The notes below the pieces were generated by a model. That model saw nothing but the letters and a program-made list of their open reading frames with translations. It had not been told where the DNA came from and did no database searches. DNA of 43,283 bases from Actinomycetota bacterium (lineage in GTDB: Bacteria; Actinomycetota; Actinomycetes; Nanopelagicales; Nanopelagicaceae), in assembly GCA_016870815.1 (NCBI GenBank), contig VGAI01000005.1, forward strand, positions 1 to 43,283, in the 5' to 3' direction. Below are positions 19,698-29,177 of the stretch, piece after piece (the stretch's first letter is position 1; the number at the start of each line of letters is the position of its first letter). The translations under genes and the position numbers were made by a program.

Positions 19698-20697
19698 TGA
19701 GATCTATCTCAGCGCCGGTATCGATTTCACTCAATGTCGCCATCGCCTTCATGGGCGAGATTTTCCCGGAGACCACATCAGCAACTGCCTCGATGATTGG
19801 TATCTCAACTCCGACCATATGGGCCATATCAACAACTGCTCCTGCGCTTGCAACACCTTCTACCGTCTTACCAAGAGTCTCTCTCACGCTTGAGGAATTG
19901 CCACTCTGTCCAATCGTCTCGCCAAATGACCTATTTCGAGAGAGTGAGGATTGGCAGGTTGCTACGAGATCGCCCATTCCGGCAAGTCCTGCAAAGGTCA
20001 GTGGAGCTGCACCTAACGCAACACCAAGACGAGTTACCTCATTGAGCCCCCGCGTGATGATCATCGCTTGAGTATTTTCGCCTAGGCCCATACCGACAAC
20101 GATGCCCACGGCGAGAGCAATCACATTCTTCAGCGCCGCCGCTAATTCGCAGCCAACAATGTCATCTGATGTGTAAACCCGAAAATATGGCGTCTTGAAA
20201 ATGCTAACAATCAGATCTGCAACTTTTGGATTGATAGAAGCGCCAACTGCTCCTGCAGGTTGTCGTCGCACCAATTCCTTGGCGAGATTGGGCCCGGTGA
20301 TGAATCCGATCTTCTCTTCTTCAAGTCCAATCACCTGGGCCAAGACTTCCGACATGCGGAGATGAGTGCTTACCTCTATTCCCTTCAGCGTCGAAATCGA
20401 AGGAATATTCGCTGGATATCGCGACTTCCAGTTTTCCAAATTTTCACGAAGGCTCTGTGAAGGCAGAGCAAGAATCAATGCATCTGCATGCGCAAATGCT
20501 TCATCAATGTCCGCAGTTGCTCGAATCGATTGTGGTAGTTCGATTTCGCCCAAAAATCGAGTGTTTCGATGTGATGAGTTGATCTCAGCGACAACTTCCT
20601 TATTGCGTCCCCAGAGCAATAAATCGTGGCCAGCGTCGGCTGCTACTTGCGCGAGGGTTGTCCCCCAGGCACCTGAGCCAAGAATGGATACTTTCAT
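19684..20697 (-). CDS. gpsA: Glycerol-3-phosphate dehydrogenase [NAD(P)+]
   Basis: MKVSILGSGAWGTTLAQVAADAGH; GPNLAKEL; AALKNVIALAVGIVVGMGLGENTQAMIITRGLNE. Confidence 0.97.
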   Translation of the reverse strand: MKVSILGSGAWGTTLAQVAADAGHDLLLWGRNKEVVAEINSSHRNTRFLGEIELPQSIRATADIDEAFAHADALILALPSQSLRENLENWKSRYPANIPSISTLKGIEVSTHLRMSEVLAQVIGLEEEKIGFITGPNLAKELVRRQPAGAVGASINPKVADLIVSIFKTPYFRVYTSDDIVGCELAAALKNVIALAVGIVVGMGLGENTQAMIITRGLNEVTRLGVALGAAPLTFAGLAGMGDLVATCQSSLSRNRSFGETIGQSGNSSSVRETLGKTVEGVASAGAVVDMAHMVGVEIPIIEAVADVVSGKISPMKAMATLSEIDTGAEIDLSGPG

Positions 20698-21500
20698 GTT
20701 GCTCTCCCGAAGCGCTTCTTCTTGTTGAAGTTTCCGATGCGAGGCAGATCAGTTTTGCGAGTATCGAATCTCACTGCAGGTGCTTTCTCGCCCCGTAGCT
20801 CTTCCAATAAGACTGTGATGGCTTTCATGATCGCCTCACTCGCCTCTTCAAGTGCGCCATTGTCATGGGCCATTCCACGCCACGGTGAGAGATCTACTGG
20901 GTCTCCCACTTTGATACTTAACTTGGTCCGCGGGAAAAGCTTTACTCTTTTTCCGTATCGAGGAATTACTTTCTCGGGGCCCCACGAGGCAGAGGGAATC
21001 ACGGGCGCATCTGTGAGGAGTGCAAGACGAGCAGCGCCAGTCTTTCCTGTCATTGGCCAGAGATCAGGATCTCTCGTCAAAGTGCCTTCGGGATAGATAC
21101 CAATCATGTGTCCTGCTCTTAGCGCTGCAACTGCATGATCTAGCGCCTTTACTGCATTGGCGCTCTCTCTATCGACGGGAATCTGTCCAGCCTTCGTGAC
21201 AATCCAACCGATTACCGGAAAGTCAAAAATCGATTTTTTGCCGAGATACCGGGGTGCTCTACCGTTGTTGTAGAGAAAGTGCGTGAATGAGAGCGGGTCG
21301 AGATAAGAGATGTGATTACAGACGACAATTACTGCGCCACTTTTGGGGATCTTCTCTCCGCCTCGCCAATCCTTCTTGGTTATGAGTGCGAGGAACGGCC
21401 TTAAGACATTCGCTGCAATGCGATACCAAGGAGTCACACCGAGCGGCTTGCCCTCTGGTGCGTCAAAGCGCACCACTTCAGAGCCTTTGACCGAGGTCAT
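20694..21500 (-). CDS. plsC: 1-acylglycerol-3-phosphate O-acyltransferase family protein (PlsC)
   Basis: VVCNHISYLDPLSF (HX4D variant), IGIYPEGTLTRD; adjacent to gpsA. Confidence 0.9.
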   Translation of the reverse strand: MTSVKGSEVVRFDAPEGKPLGVTPWYRIAANVLRPFLALITKKDWRGGEKIPKSGAVIVVCNHISYLDPLSFTHFLYNNGRAPRYLGKKSIFDFPVIGWIVTKAGQIPVDRESANAVKALDHAVAALRAGHMIGIYPEGTLTRDPDLWPMTGKTGAARLALLTDAPVIPSASWGPEKVIPRYGKRVKLFPRTKLSIKVGDPVDLSPWRGMAHDNGALEEASEAIMKAITVLLEELRGEKAPAVRFDTRKTDLPRIGNFNKKKRFGRAT

Positions 21501-21518
21501 GAGTTAAGGATAGGCATG

Positions 21519-21547
21519 AAAAATGGGCTGCATCGGAATGCAGCCCA
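21519..21547 (-). terminator. Rho-independent terminator downstream of hup
   Basis: 10-bp perfect stem TGGGCTGCAT(21524-21533)-CGGA-ATGCAGCCCA(21538-21547), followed on the minus strand by TTTTTC. Confidence 0.85.
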
Positions 21548-21568
21548 TCTCTCGAAAGAACAAAATGC

Positions 21569-21991
21569 CTAGCGGCGCTTGCCCTTCTTAGCCTTCTTAG
21601 CAGCCTTCTTTGGCGCCTTCTTAGCAGCCTTCTTTGGCGCCTTCTTAGCAGCCTTCGCGGCCGCGGCCTTAACTGGCTTTGATGCTGGAGGCTTAGGAGC
21701 AGCCTCAAGCTTGCGGGCGCCTGCGATTACTTCCTTGAGTCCTTTTGCTGGGAGGAAGCGAACCTTCTTGGTCGCCTTGATCATGATCTCTTCGCCGGTG
21801 AAAGGATTGCGGCCTTTTCGAGCCTTGCGATCGACCTTCTTAAACTTGCCGAAATCGTTGATGGTGACGTCTTCACCTTTGTGAATGTTGCGCACAATCG
21901 AGTCAAATACGATCGAGACTGCGTACTGTGCTTCCTTCTTGCTGCCGTTGAAATATGGAGCCAACGACGCAATGAATTGGGCCTTATTCAT
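21569..21991 (-). CDS. hup: HU-family DNA-binding protein with Lys/Ala-rich C-terminal tail
   Basis: MNKAQFIASLAPYFNGSKKEAQYAV; RKGRNPFTGEEIMIKATKKVRFLPAKGLKEVI; tail KAAKKAPKKAAKKAPKKAAKKAKKGKRR. Confidence 0.95.
   Translation of the reverse strand: MNKAQFIASLAPYFNGSKKEAQYAVSIVFDSIVRNIHKGEDVTINDFGKFKKVDRKARKGRNPFTGEEIMIKATKKVRFLPAKGLKEVIAGARKLEAAPKPPASKPVKAAAAKAAKKAPKKAAKKAPKKAAKKAKKGKRR
21594..21653 (-). repeat. 24-bp tandem repeat (about 2.5 copies) encoding AKKAPKKA units in the HU tail
   Basis: ttcttagcagccttctttggcgcc repeated exactly at 21594-21617 and 21618-21641, with a partial third copy. Confidence 0.85.
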
Positions 21992-22020
21992 CTATTCCCC
22001 TTATACCCGTTCTGGTGCAA

Positions 22021-22038
22021 GTTAAGCGTTCGCTTAAC
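22021..22038. promoter_or_regulatory. 18-nt inverted repeat upstream of hup
   Basis: GTTAAGCG-TT-CGCTTAAC with 8-bp exact arms, 30-47 nt upstream of the hup ATG. Confidence 0.5.
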
Positions 22039-22147
22039 TTTGTATGAAACTTACGCAGGAAATTGCGTGTTTTAACGAATTCGCTTCGGTGTGTCGCAAG
22101 AAAAAATCACCCCTGATTCGACGAAAAGAAGTGATTTTCAGCGTGAA

Positions 22148-22174
22148 AAACTCTCCAGTTGCAGTTGAGAGTTT
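22148..22174 (-). terminator. Terminator-like hairpin after leuD
   Basis: Minus strand AAACTCTC-AACTGCAACTG-GAGAGTTTTTC immediately after the leuD stop. Confidence 0.6.
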
Positions 22175-22178
22175 CTCT

Positions 22179-22799
22179 TCAATGAAGAACTGGAAGCGTC
22201 TTTGGCTTGAAATTCGCTCGTTTTGCCTCGAATTGATCGACTGCTTCGGTATGGCGAAGCGTCAATCCGATGTCATCTAGCCCCTCCATCAAGCGCCACC
22301 GCGTGAAATCGTCCATTTCAAAGGCGATCGAGAGCTCTTTTCCCTCCGCCAGATAAGAGACGGTGCGTTTTGTGAGATCCACCGTTATCTCTGTTGTTGG
22401 CGCGCTCTCAACCGTCTGCCAGAGTGATTCAATCTCACTTTCCTTGAGGATCACAGTGAGCAAGCCACCTTTCAGGGAGTTTCCTCGGAAGATATCGGCG
22501 AATCGGCTAGAGAAGACCACCTTGAATCCGTAGTTCTGTAGCGCCCAAACCGCGTGTTCACGTGAGGACCCCGTGCCGAAATCAGCGCCTGCAATGAGAA
22601 TGGTTGCTCCCTGATACTCACTTCTATTGAGGACGAAATCTGGGTCGCTACGCCATGCTGCAAAGAGCCCATCTTCGAAACCCGACCGAGTGATCCGCTT
22701 GAGGTAGACCGCGGGGATGATTTGATCTGTATCAACATTGCTTCTTCGAAGCGGCAGAGCGCGCCCGGTATGCGAGGTGAATTTCTCCATATCAATCAT
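22179..22799 (-). CDS. leuD: 3-isopropylmalate dehydratase small subunit
   Basis: [66 protein letters not shown]. Confidence 0.97.
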   Translation of the reverse strand: MIDMEKFTSHTGRALPLRRSNVDTDQIIPAVYLKRITRSGFEDGLFAAWRSDPDFVLNRSEYQGATILIAGADFGTGSSREHAVWALQNYGFKVVFSSRFADIFRGNSLKGGLLTVILKESEIESLWQTVESAPTTEITVDLTKRTVSYLAEGKELSIAFEMDDFTRWRLMEGLDDIGLTLRHTEAVDQFEAKRANFKPKTLPVLH

Positions 22800-22829
22800 T
22801 TCCTCTCAACGAATGATTCATTTCTCAGC

Positions 22830-24227
22830 TCACAAATCACTTGGGGATGCAAGAGTCCCCTTAAGCGCTGTCGCAGCAGCTACCAGCGGGCTTACCAAAT
22901 GGGTTCTTCCACCTTTGCCTTGTCGCCCCTCGAAATTTCGATTACTGGTTGATGCGGCACGCTCTCCTGGTTTCAACTGATCGGGATTCATCCCAAGACA
23001 CATTGAGCATCCCGCCGAGCGCCACTCTGCTCCTGCATCGATGAATACTCGATCAAGGCCCTCTCCCTCTGCCGCGAGTCGAACTCGTGCAGAACCTGGG
23101 ACAACAAGCATGCGAGTATCTGGCGCTACTTTCTTGCCCTTGATGATCTCAGCAGCTGCACGTAGATCTTCGATTCGACCATTTGTACATGAGCCCAGGA
23201 AAACAGTGTCAATCTTGATTGATTTCATCGGCGTTCCAGGGCGAAGGTCCATGTAGGTGAGCGCTCGTTCGGCCGCGCTTCGCTCTTGTGGATCCGCAAA
23301 TGATGCTGGGTCGGGCACTTGCCTATTGAGCGGAAGGCCTTGTCCTGGGTTGGTTCCCCAGGTTACGAATGGCTCAATCTCGTCAGCATTGAGGATTACT
23401 TCCGCATCAAATCTTGCGTCAGCATCACTAGGGAGCGAGCGCCAATAGGTGACTGCCTTTTCCCACTCCGCGCCTTGTGGGGCATGAGGTTTATCTTTGA
23501 GGTAAGCAAAAGTCGTTTCATCCGGGGCAATCAACCCAGCTCGCGCCCCTGCCTCAATCGACATATTGCAGATTGTCATTCGCGCTTCCATCGAGAGCGC
23601 CCGAATCGCTGATCCTCGATACTCGATGACGTAACCCTGTCCGCCACCGGTGGAGATCTTGGCGATGATCGCAAGGATTATGTCCTTCGAAGTGACACCG
23701 GGTTTCAAAGTCCCATCAACAGTGATGGCCATCGTCTTCGGTCGTTGAAGTGGCAGAGTCTGCGTCGCAAGTACATGCTCAACCTCGCTCGTGCCTATGC
23801 CGAAGGCGAGCGCCCCAAATGCTCCATGCGTCGATGTATGTGAATCACCACAGACAATGGTCAATCCCGGTTGCGTAAGTCCTAACTGAGGACCGACGAC
23901 GTGAACAATTCCTTGCTCCACATCACCTAACGAGTGGATACGAATTCCAAACTCTTCACAATTCTTTCGCAATTTATCGACTTGAAGTCGCGAGACGGGA
24001 TCAGCAATTGGCTGATCGATATCCAAGGTAGGAACGTTGTGATCTTCGGTGGCGATGGTGAGATCAGGACGACGCACTTTTCGATCTGCAAGTCGCAGCC
24101 CATCAAAGGCTTGTGGGCTAGTCACTTCATGGATCAGATGAAGGTCTATATAGAGCAGATCAGGCTCTCCTTCAGCGGTCCGAACTAGGTGATCAGCCCA
24201 GATCTTCTCGGCCATCGTCTTGCCCAT
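22830..24227 (-). CDS. leuC: 3-isopropylmalate dehydratase large subunit
   Basis: [66 protein letters not shown]. Confidence 0.97.
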   Translation of the reverse strand: MGKTMAEKIWADHLVRTAEGEPDLLYIDLHLIHEVTSPQAFDGLRLADRKVRRPDLTIATEDHNVPTLDIDQPIADPVSRLQVDKLRKNCEEFGIRIHSLGDVEQGIVHVVGPQLGLTQPGLTIVCGDSHTSTHGAFGALAFGIGTSEVEHVLATQTLPLQRPKTMAITVDGTLKPGVTSKDIILAIIAKISTGGGQGYVIEYRGSAIRALSMEARMTICNMSIEAGARAGLIAPDETTFAYLKDKPHAPQGAEWEKAVTYWRSLPSDADARFDAEVILNADEIEPFVTWGTNPGQGLPLNRQVPDPASFADPQERSAAERALTYMDLRPGTPMKSIKIDTVFLGSCTNGRIEDLRAAAEIIKGKKVAPDTRMLVVPGSARVRLAAEGEGLDRVFIDAGAEWRSAGCSMCLGMNPDQLKPGERAASTSNRNFEGRQGKGGRTHLVSPLVAAATALKGTLASPSDL

Positions 24228-24264
24228 TGCGCCCCCTTCACCAGAGATATCCAGAATTGTTGCG

Positions 24265-24291
24265 TCTCAACTCGTGAGATGCCAATATTGG
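24265..24291. promoter_or_regulatory. Candidate operators between leuC and the IclR regulator gene
   Basis: TCTCA-ACTCG-TGAGA (24265-24279) and the perfect 10-nt palindrome CCAATATTGG (24282-24291), just before the likely GTG start at 24295. Confidence 0.4.
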
Positions 24292-24294
24292 ATT

Positions 24295-25014
24295 GTGGAC
24301 AAGCGAAAGAATAGCGGAGTTGGCGTTCTCGACAAGTCCATCCATATTTTGAGCGTCCTGGAAAGTGGCCCGCATTCACTTGCCGAGTTGGTGGCAGCGA
24401 CTGGAATCGTTCGCCCGACAGCGCATCGTCTCGCGATGGCCCTTGAATATCATCGTCTTGTCGCGAGAGATCTTTCAGGAAGATTTATCTTGGGTCCGCG
24501 ATTCAGCGAACTCTCCGCTGCCGCTGGTGAAGATCGGCTCTTGGCTGCCGCCTCCCCTGCGTTGATCGCTCTGCGCGATGCCACAGGTGAAAGCGCCCAG
24601 CTCTATAAGAGACAGGGCGATGTTCGAGTATGTGTTGCGGCTGCCGAGCGTCTCTCAGGACTTAGAGATTCGGTCCCAGTTGGAGCGACGCTAACTATGC
24701 AAGCGGGCTCTGCAGCCCAAGTACTTCTCGCCTGGGAGGATGCCGATCGACTTTATCGGGGACTACAAGGCGCACGATTCACAGCAACTAATCTCTCAGC
24801 AATTCGGCGGAGAGGTTGGGCGCAATCAGTTGGTGAACGAGAGCCAGGTGTTGCATCTGTCTCTGCGCCGGTACGTGGACCCAATAACAAAGTCATCGCG
24901 GCAGTCAGCATCAGTGGCCCGATTGAGAGATTAGGTAGACAGCCTGGCCGTCTTCACGCAGCAGCAGTCGTCGCCACTGCGGCAAGGCTCTCTGAAGTCA
25001 TTGCAAAGCGGTAA
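24295..25014 (+). CDS. IclR-family transcriptional regulator (probable regulator of leuCD)
   Basis: GVLDKSIHILSVLESGPHSLAELVAATGIVRPTAHRLAMALEYHRLV HTH plus C-terminal effector domain; divergent from leuCD. GTG start inferred at 24295. Confidence 0.9.
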   Translation: MDKRKNSGVGVLDKSIHILSVLESGPHSLAELVAATGIVRPTAHRLAMALEYHRLVARDLSGRFILGPRFSELSAAAGEDRLLAAASPALIALRDATGESAQLYKRQGDVRVCVAAAERLSGLRDSVPVGATLTMQAGSAAQVLLAWEDADRLYRGLQGARFTATNLSAIRRRGWAQSVGEREPGVASVSAPVRGPNNKVIAAVSISGPIERLGRQPGRLHAAAVVATAARLSEVIAKR

Positions 25015-25016
25015 AG

Positions 25017-25089
25017 CAGCCCCGAAGGGATTCGAACCCTCGTAGCTGGCTTGAGAAGCCAGAGTCCTAGGCCGCTAGACGACGGGGCC
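25017..25089 (-). tRNA. tRNA-Glu (anticodon CTC)
   Basis: Acceptor GGCCCCG/CGGGGCT; anticodon arm CTGGC-TTCTCAA-GCCAG; T arm GAGGGTTCGAATCCCTT; CCA not encoded. Confidence 0.95.
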
Positions 25090-25113
25090 CTAGTACATTC
25101 GTTACAACATTCG

Positions 25114-25185
25114 CTGGGGTACCAGGACTCGAACCTAGACAAGCTGAACCAGAATCAGCTGGGCTGCCAATTACCCCATACCCCA
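25114..25185 (-). tRNA. tRNA-Gln (anticodon CTG)
   Basis: Acceptor TGGGGTA/TACCCCA + G; anticodon arm GCTGA-TTCTGGT-TCAGC; T-loop GGTTCGAGTCC. Confidence 0.95.
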
Positions 25186-25211
25186 AAAGAGCATGCGAAC
25201 TTTACCGCCTC

Positions 25212-26669
25212 TTATAGAAGTGCGGAAATCCTTCCGAGGGTGCGCGTCTTTCCAAGGAGCGCAAGGGATTCAAACAATGGCGGCGAGATATGACTTCCAG
25301 TCACTGCGATTCGCACTGGAGTGAATGCAACTCGAGGCTTGAGGCCCATCTTCTCTATCAACTCGCCTCGAAGCGCTGACTCAATCGAACTCTCATTCCA
25401 CTCCGAAACGAGTCTAAGAGCCTCTTTGGCCGCATTCAATGTTTTTAAAGAGAGGTCATCTCCGATCTTTTTCGCTTCATCGTCTGCGATCACGACTGCT
25501 TCACCGAAGAGGAAACTCACCATCGGAATCACTTCGCTCAAAGTGACGATTCGCTCTTGAATCAAAGGCAGAGCTTTTCTAATGACTTCGATTTCATCGT
25601 AGCTGCCCGTTATCACTTTCGATTCGATGAGAAAGGGCAAAGATCGCTTGAGCAACTCATCTATCGATAGAGCGCGAATCTTCTCGCCATTTATCGCTTC
25701 AAGTTTCTTCATATCAAAACGCGCAGGCGAAGCATTGACTCGCGAAACATCAAAGAGCTGAGCGAGCTCGGATAAGGTCACATTCTCGCGATCATCACCA
25801 GGCGACCAACCAAGCAAAGCAAGATAGTTGCATATCGCTTCGGGCAAGAACCCTCGCTCTCGATACCAAGCGATCGAGACTTCGCCATTTCGCTTCGAAA
25901 GCTTGGTGTTATCTGTTCCCATGACAAAAGGCAGGTGGGCGAAGATCGGATAATCCTCAACTTTCATTCCCATTGCCTGATAGACCCTGATCTGGCGCGG
26001 AGTCGATGAGAGCAAATCTTCACCCCGGAGAATATGCGTGATCTTCATCAAGACATCGTCCACTGCAACCGCCAGGGTGTACAGCGGAGAACCATCATTT
26101 CGCATCAAGACAAAATCTGGGACGAACTTATGTTCAAAGGTCACTTCGCCGCGGATGAGGTCGTTGAATGTGGTCGAGCCTTCAGGCATCCGCATTCGAA
26201 TCACAGGCTTTCGCCCTTCATCACTCATTCTCGTGCGATCATCTGCGCTCAAGTTTCGACATGCACCGTCATACCCCGGTGGGCGGTTCGAATCTTTAGC
26301 TGCCTCGCGCCTTGCTTCGAGTTCTTCATTGGTGCAGAAACAGAGATAGGCATCTCCTTGGGCAAGAAATCGCTCGGCCCACTCCTTATAGATTTCGAGA
26401 CGTTGTGATTGAAGATACGGGCCATAGGGGCCACCGATTTCAGGTCCTTCATCCCAATCCAGTCCAAGCCATCGTAAAGTCTCTGCGGCTGCCTGGATGT
26501 ATTGATCTGTGACTCGTTCACGATCAGTATCTTCGATTCGAAAGACAAATTTCCCATCTGTATGCCTCGCATACGCCCAATCAAAGAGCGCAGTTCGAAT
26601 GTTGCCAACATGTAAGTCACCAGTTGGCGACGGTGCAAAACGCACCCTTACTTCACTTTTTTCACTCAT
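25212..26669 (-). CDS. gltX: Glutamyl-tRNA synthetase
   Basis: VRFAPSPTGDLHVGNIRTALFDWAYARH (HIGH-like); KLSKRNGEVSI (KMSKS-like). Confidence 0.97.
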   Translation of the reverse strand: MSEKSEVRVRFAPSPTGDLHVGNIRTALFDWAYARHTDGKFVFRIEDTDRERVTDQYIQAAAETLRWLGLDWDEGPEIGGPYGPYLQSQRLEIYKEWAERFLAQGDAYLCFCTNEELEARREAAKDSNRPPGYDGACRNLSADDRTRMSDEGRKPVIRMRMPEGSTTFNDLIRGEVTFEHKFVPDFVLMRNDGSPLYTLAVAVDDVLMKITHILRGEDLLSSTPRQIRVYQAMGMKVEDYPIFAHLPFVMGTDNTKLSKRNGEVSIAWYRERGFLPEAICNYLALLGWSPGDDRENVTLSELAQLFDVSRVNASPARFDMKKLEAINGEKIRALSIDELLKRSLPFLIESKVITGSYDEIEVIRKALPLIQERIVTLSEVIPMVSFLFGEAVVIADDEAKKIGDDLSLKTLNAAKEALRLVSEWNESSIESALRGELIEKMGLKPRVAFTPVRIAVTGSHISPPLFESLALLGKTRTLGRISALL

Positions 26670-27454
26670 CCCTGAGAGACCTGGTTACTCAGTGAACCTA
26701 AACCGTCGATGCTCACGCGAACCTTCCCACCTTGCTTGAGCGGACCAATCCCTGCGGGAGTTCCGGTAAGAATCACATCCCCTGGAAGAAGTGTCATCAC
26801 AGAAGAGATGAACTCAATGATCTCGGGTACCTTGAAGAACATATCTGAGAGCTTTGCTTCTTGCCGCTTCTCATCTCCGACATAGCAAGTGATTGCCTGA
26901 TCTCCTGGCTGGAAATCCGTATCTATCCATGGTCCTAGCGGGCAGAAGGTGTCAAAACCTTTTGCTCGGGTCCACTGTCCATCTATCTTTTGAATATCTC
27001 GCGCGGTGACATCATTTGCCAGGGTGTAGCCAAAGATCACATCTCTATATTTATCTCGCGGAACATGGCGACAGATCTTGGAGATGACAATAGCAAGCTC
27101 AGCTTCATGATCAACTCGCTCACTCTCCTTCGGCCAGATGATTGTCTCCTCAGGACCAATAACCGTGGTGTTAGGTTTAATGAAGATGATGGGTTGCTTT
27201 GGCACTTCACCACCCATCTCTGCAGCATGGTCTGCATAGTTCTTTCCAACGCATACGACTTTACTTCTCGGAATGACCGGAGCGAGAAGCCTTACCTCGT
27301 CCAAGGTGAAACTCTCATCACGTAACGAGATGCCTGCATAAAGTGGATCACTCGCCACCGCACGGATCAGATTCTCTGATTCCATAATTCCAAATTGCGG
27401 GTCGGTGGCTCCAACGGCCGCACTCCGCTCGACAAAGCGAACGATCTTTGTCAT
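26666..27454 (-). CDS. Fumarylacetoacetate hydrolase family protein
   Basis: VVCVGKNYADHAAEMG; GYTLANDVTARDIQ; VILTGTPAGIGPL. Confidence 0.93.
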   Translation of the reverse strand: MTKIVRFVERSAAVGATDPQFGIMESENLIRAVASDPLYAGISLRDESFTLDEVRLLAPVIPRSKVVCVGKNYADHAAEMGGEVPKQPIIFIKPNTTVIGPEETIIWPKESERVDHEAELAIVISKICRHVPRDKYRDVIFGYTLANDVTARDIQKIDGQWTRAKGFDTFCPLGPWIDTDFQPGDQAITCYVGDEKRQEAKLSDMFFKVPEIIEFISSVMTLLPGDVILTGTPAGIGPLKQGGKVRVSIDGLGSLSNQVSQG

Positions 27455-28743
27455 GACTTTACCGTTTCTGATTCATTCCCCATTTTTTCAGCAAGAATCG
27501 AAGTAATCCTATGTCTCCTACCGGCTGGTCGTTCTGCGGTGAAGCGCCATCCAGAGATCTCGATGGCGCTACCTGGTATCGGAACACGGCCCAATATCTT
27601 CGCCATATACCCGCCGATGGTGTCGATATCGCCATCTTCAGCGTCCTCAATCGAAATCTCAAGTTCTTCTGCAAGATCTTCAATATGCATGCGCGAGGAG
27701 ATTCGTGCCCTAGTTGGATCAATTCGCTCGAATTCCTCACCAAAATCGTCATACTCATCGGCAATCTCACCGACGATCTCCTCGAGGATGTCTTCAATCG
27801 TGATGATTCCCGCCGTTCCACCGTATTCATCGATGACGATGGCGAGATGAATCTGTTCTCGCTGCATCTGCCTCAGCAAATCCGCGGCATTCTTTGATTC
27901 TGGAACGAAAGTCGCCTGTCTCAGATGCTCAGATATGTTCTCACTTGTCTCCGATTTCGGATGGTCGTGGACTCGCCTCACGATATCTTTTATGTAAGCG
28001 ATACCGATGATCGAATCGATATCCTCGCCGACGACCGGAATTCTCGAATACCCCGAGCGCAAGAAGAGCGATAAGGCCTGGCGAAGATTCTTATCCCCTT
28101 CAATCCAAACCATCTCAGTTCGTGGAATCATCAATTCGCGAACCATGGTGTCGCCCAATTCGAAGACAGAATGAATCATCTCGTGCTCGGATTCTTCGAC
28201 CAGTCCGCTCTCATGAGCTTGATCCACCAAGTCACGCAACTCAGCTTCGTTTGAGAACGGCCCTTTTCGAAATCCTTTTCCAGGAGTCAAGGCATTTCCT
28301 AGCGCAATCAATATCACGGTAACCGGGCCAAGGATCTTTGCCAAAATCCATGAGATGTAAGAAGCAGGGACTATCCACCTCATCGGGTTCTGCTTGCCGA
28401 GTGTTCTTGGGCCAACACCAACAACTACATAGGAGGCGACAACCATGATCGAGATGGCAATCGCAACAGCAGCGAGATCGTTCTCCATCTCCACAATCAA
28501 AGCTTCTGCGACCAAGACCGTTGCAGTGAGTTCTGCAGCTTTTCGAACCAAGAGAACGACATTGAGATAACGAGCCGGATCCTTGACGATGCGGGCGACC
28601 ATTGCACCTTGTGCCTTTGAGCGTTCAGAAATCGCATCAACTGCGACACGACTGACGGAATTGAGGGCAGCCTCACTACCTGCCAGGAAACTGGCTAGCG
28701 CGAGAAGGAGAATCACCGAGATGATCATGGGAGAGAGCACCAC
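27451..28743 (-). CDS. CBS-domain/CNNM-CorC-type hemolysin-like membrane protein
   Basis: N-terminal transmembrane DUF21 region, CBS pair (MIPRTEMVWIEGDKNLRQAL...), VIDEYGGTAGIITIEDILEEIVGEI, CorC/HlyC C-terminal domain. Confidence 0.94.
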   Translation of the reverse strand: MVLSPMIISVILLLALASFLAGSEAALNSVSRVAVDAISERSKAQGAMVARIVKDPARYLNVVLLVRKAAELTATVLVAEALIVEMENDLAAVAIAISIMVVASYVVVGVGPRTLGKQNPMRWIVPASYISWILAKILGPVTVILIALGNALTPGKGFRKGPFSNEAELRDLVDQAHESGLVEESEHEMIHSVFELGDTMVRELMIPRTEMVWIEGDKNLRQALSLFLRSGYSRIPVVGEDIDSIIGIAYIKDIVRRVHDHPKSETSENISEHLRQATFVPESKNAADLLRQMQREQIHLAIVIDEYGGTAGIITIEDILEEIVGEIADEYDDFGEEFERIDPTRARISSRMHIEDLAEELEISIEDAEDGDIDTIGGYMAKILGRVPIPGSAIEISGWRFTAERPAGRRHRITSILAEKMGNESETVKS

Positions 28744-29165
28744 TCTCTCAGAATCTCCTCCTGCAATGCAAACATCGCCTTCTCATCAGGCTTGTTCCGA
28801 TGATCGTATCCAAGGAGATGAAGGATGCCGTGGGCAGTTAGGAGTTGAAGCTCCTCATCCAAACTCTTGCCATTTTTCAACGCATTGCCTAAGGCATAAC
28901 TCGGACAGAGGACGATGTCACCAATCACGCCTGGATCACTCTGTCCGGGGCGCATCTCATCAATGGGAAAGGAGAGTACATCTGTTGCACCCTCCTCACC
29001 CATCCACTGCTTGTTGAGCGAAGTCATCTCTGCTGATGTGACTAATCGAATGCCAAGTTCAGATTGCAGGTCAAGGCGCATCTTCGTAACGGCGTATTCT
29101 GCAAGTGAGCGTAATTCCGCTTCGCCGCAGGGCGTATTACTCTCATTTGAAATCTCAATCGCCAT
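28725..29165 (-). CDS. ybeY: Endoribonuclease YbeY
   Basis: TDVLSFPIDE; LTAHGILHLLGYDH (HX3HX5H). Confidence 0.96.
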   Translation of the reverse strand: MAIEISNESNTPCGEAELRSLAEYAVTKMRLDLQSELGIRLVTSAEMTSLNKQWMGEEGATDVLSFPIDEMRPGQSDPGVIGDIVLCPSYALGNALKNGKSLDEELQLLTAHGILHLLGYDHRNKPDEKAMFALQEEILREWCSLP

Positions 29166-29177
29166 TATGAAATGAAC

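Noticed and set aside
21594-21653. Tandem 24-bp repeats as a CRISPR-like array
   Set aside because: No spacers; the repeats are in frame and encode the HU tail.
21579-21884. 101-aa plus-strand ORF with AFLAAFFGAFLAAFFGAF repeats (possible transmembrane peptide)
   Set aside because: It is the antisense reading of the Lys/Ala repeats of HU; hydrophobicity follows from complementing AAG/GCC codons.
28915-29175. 86-aa plus-strand ORF overlapping ybeY
   Set aside because: Antisense to conserved ybeY codons; no independent support.
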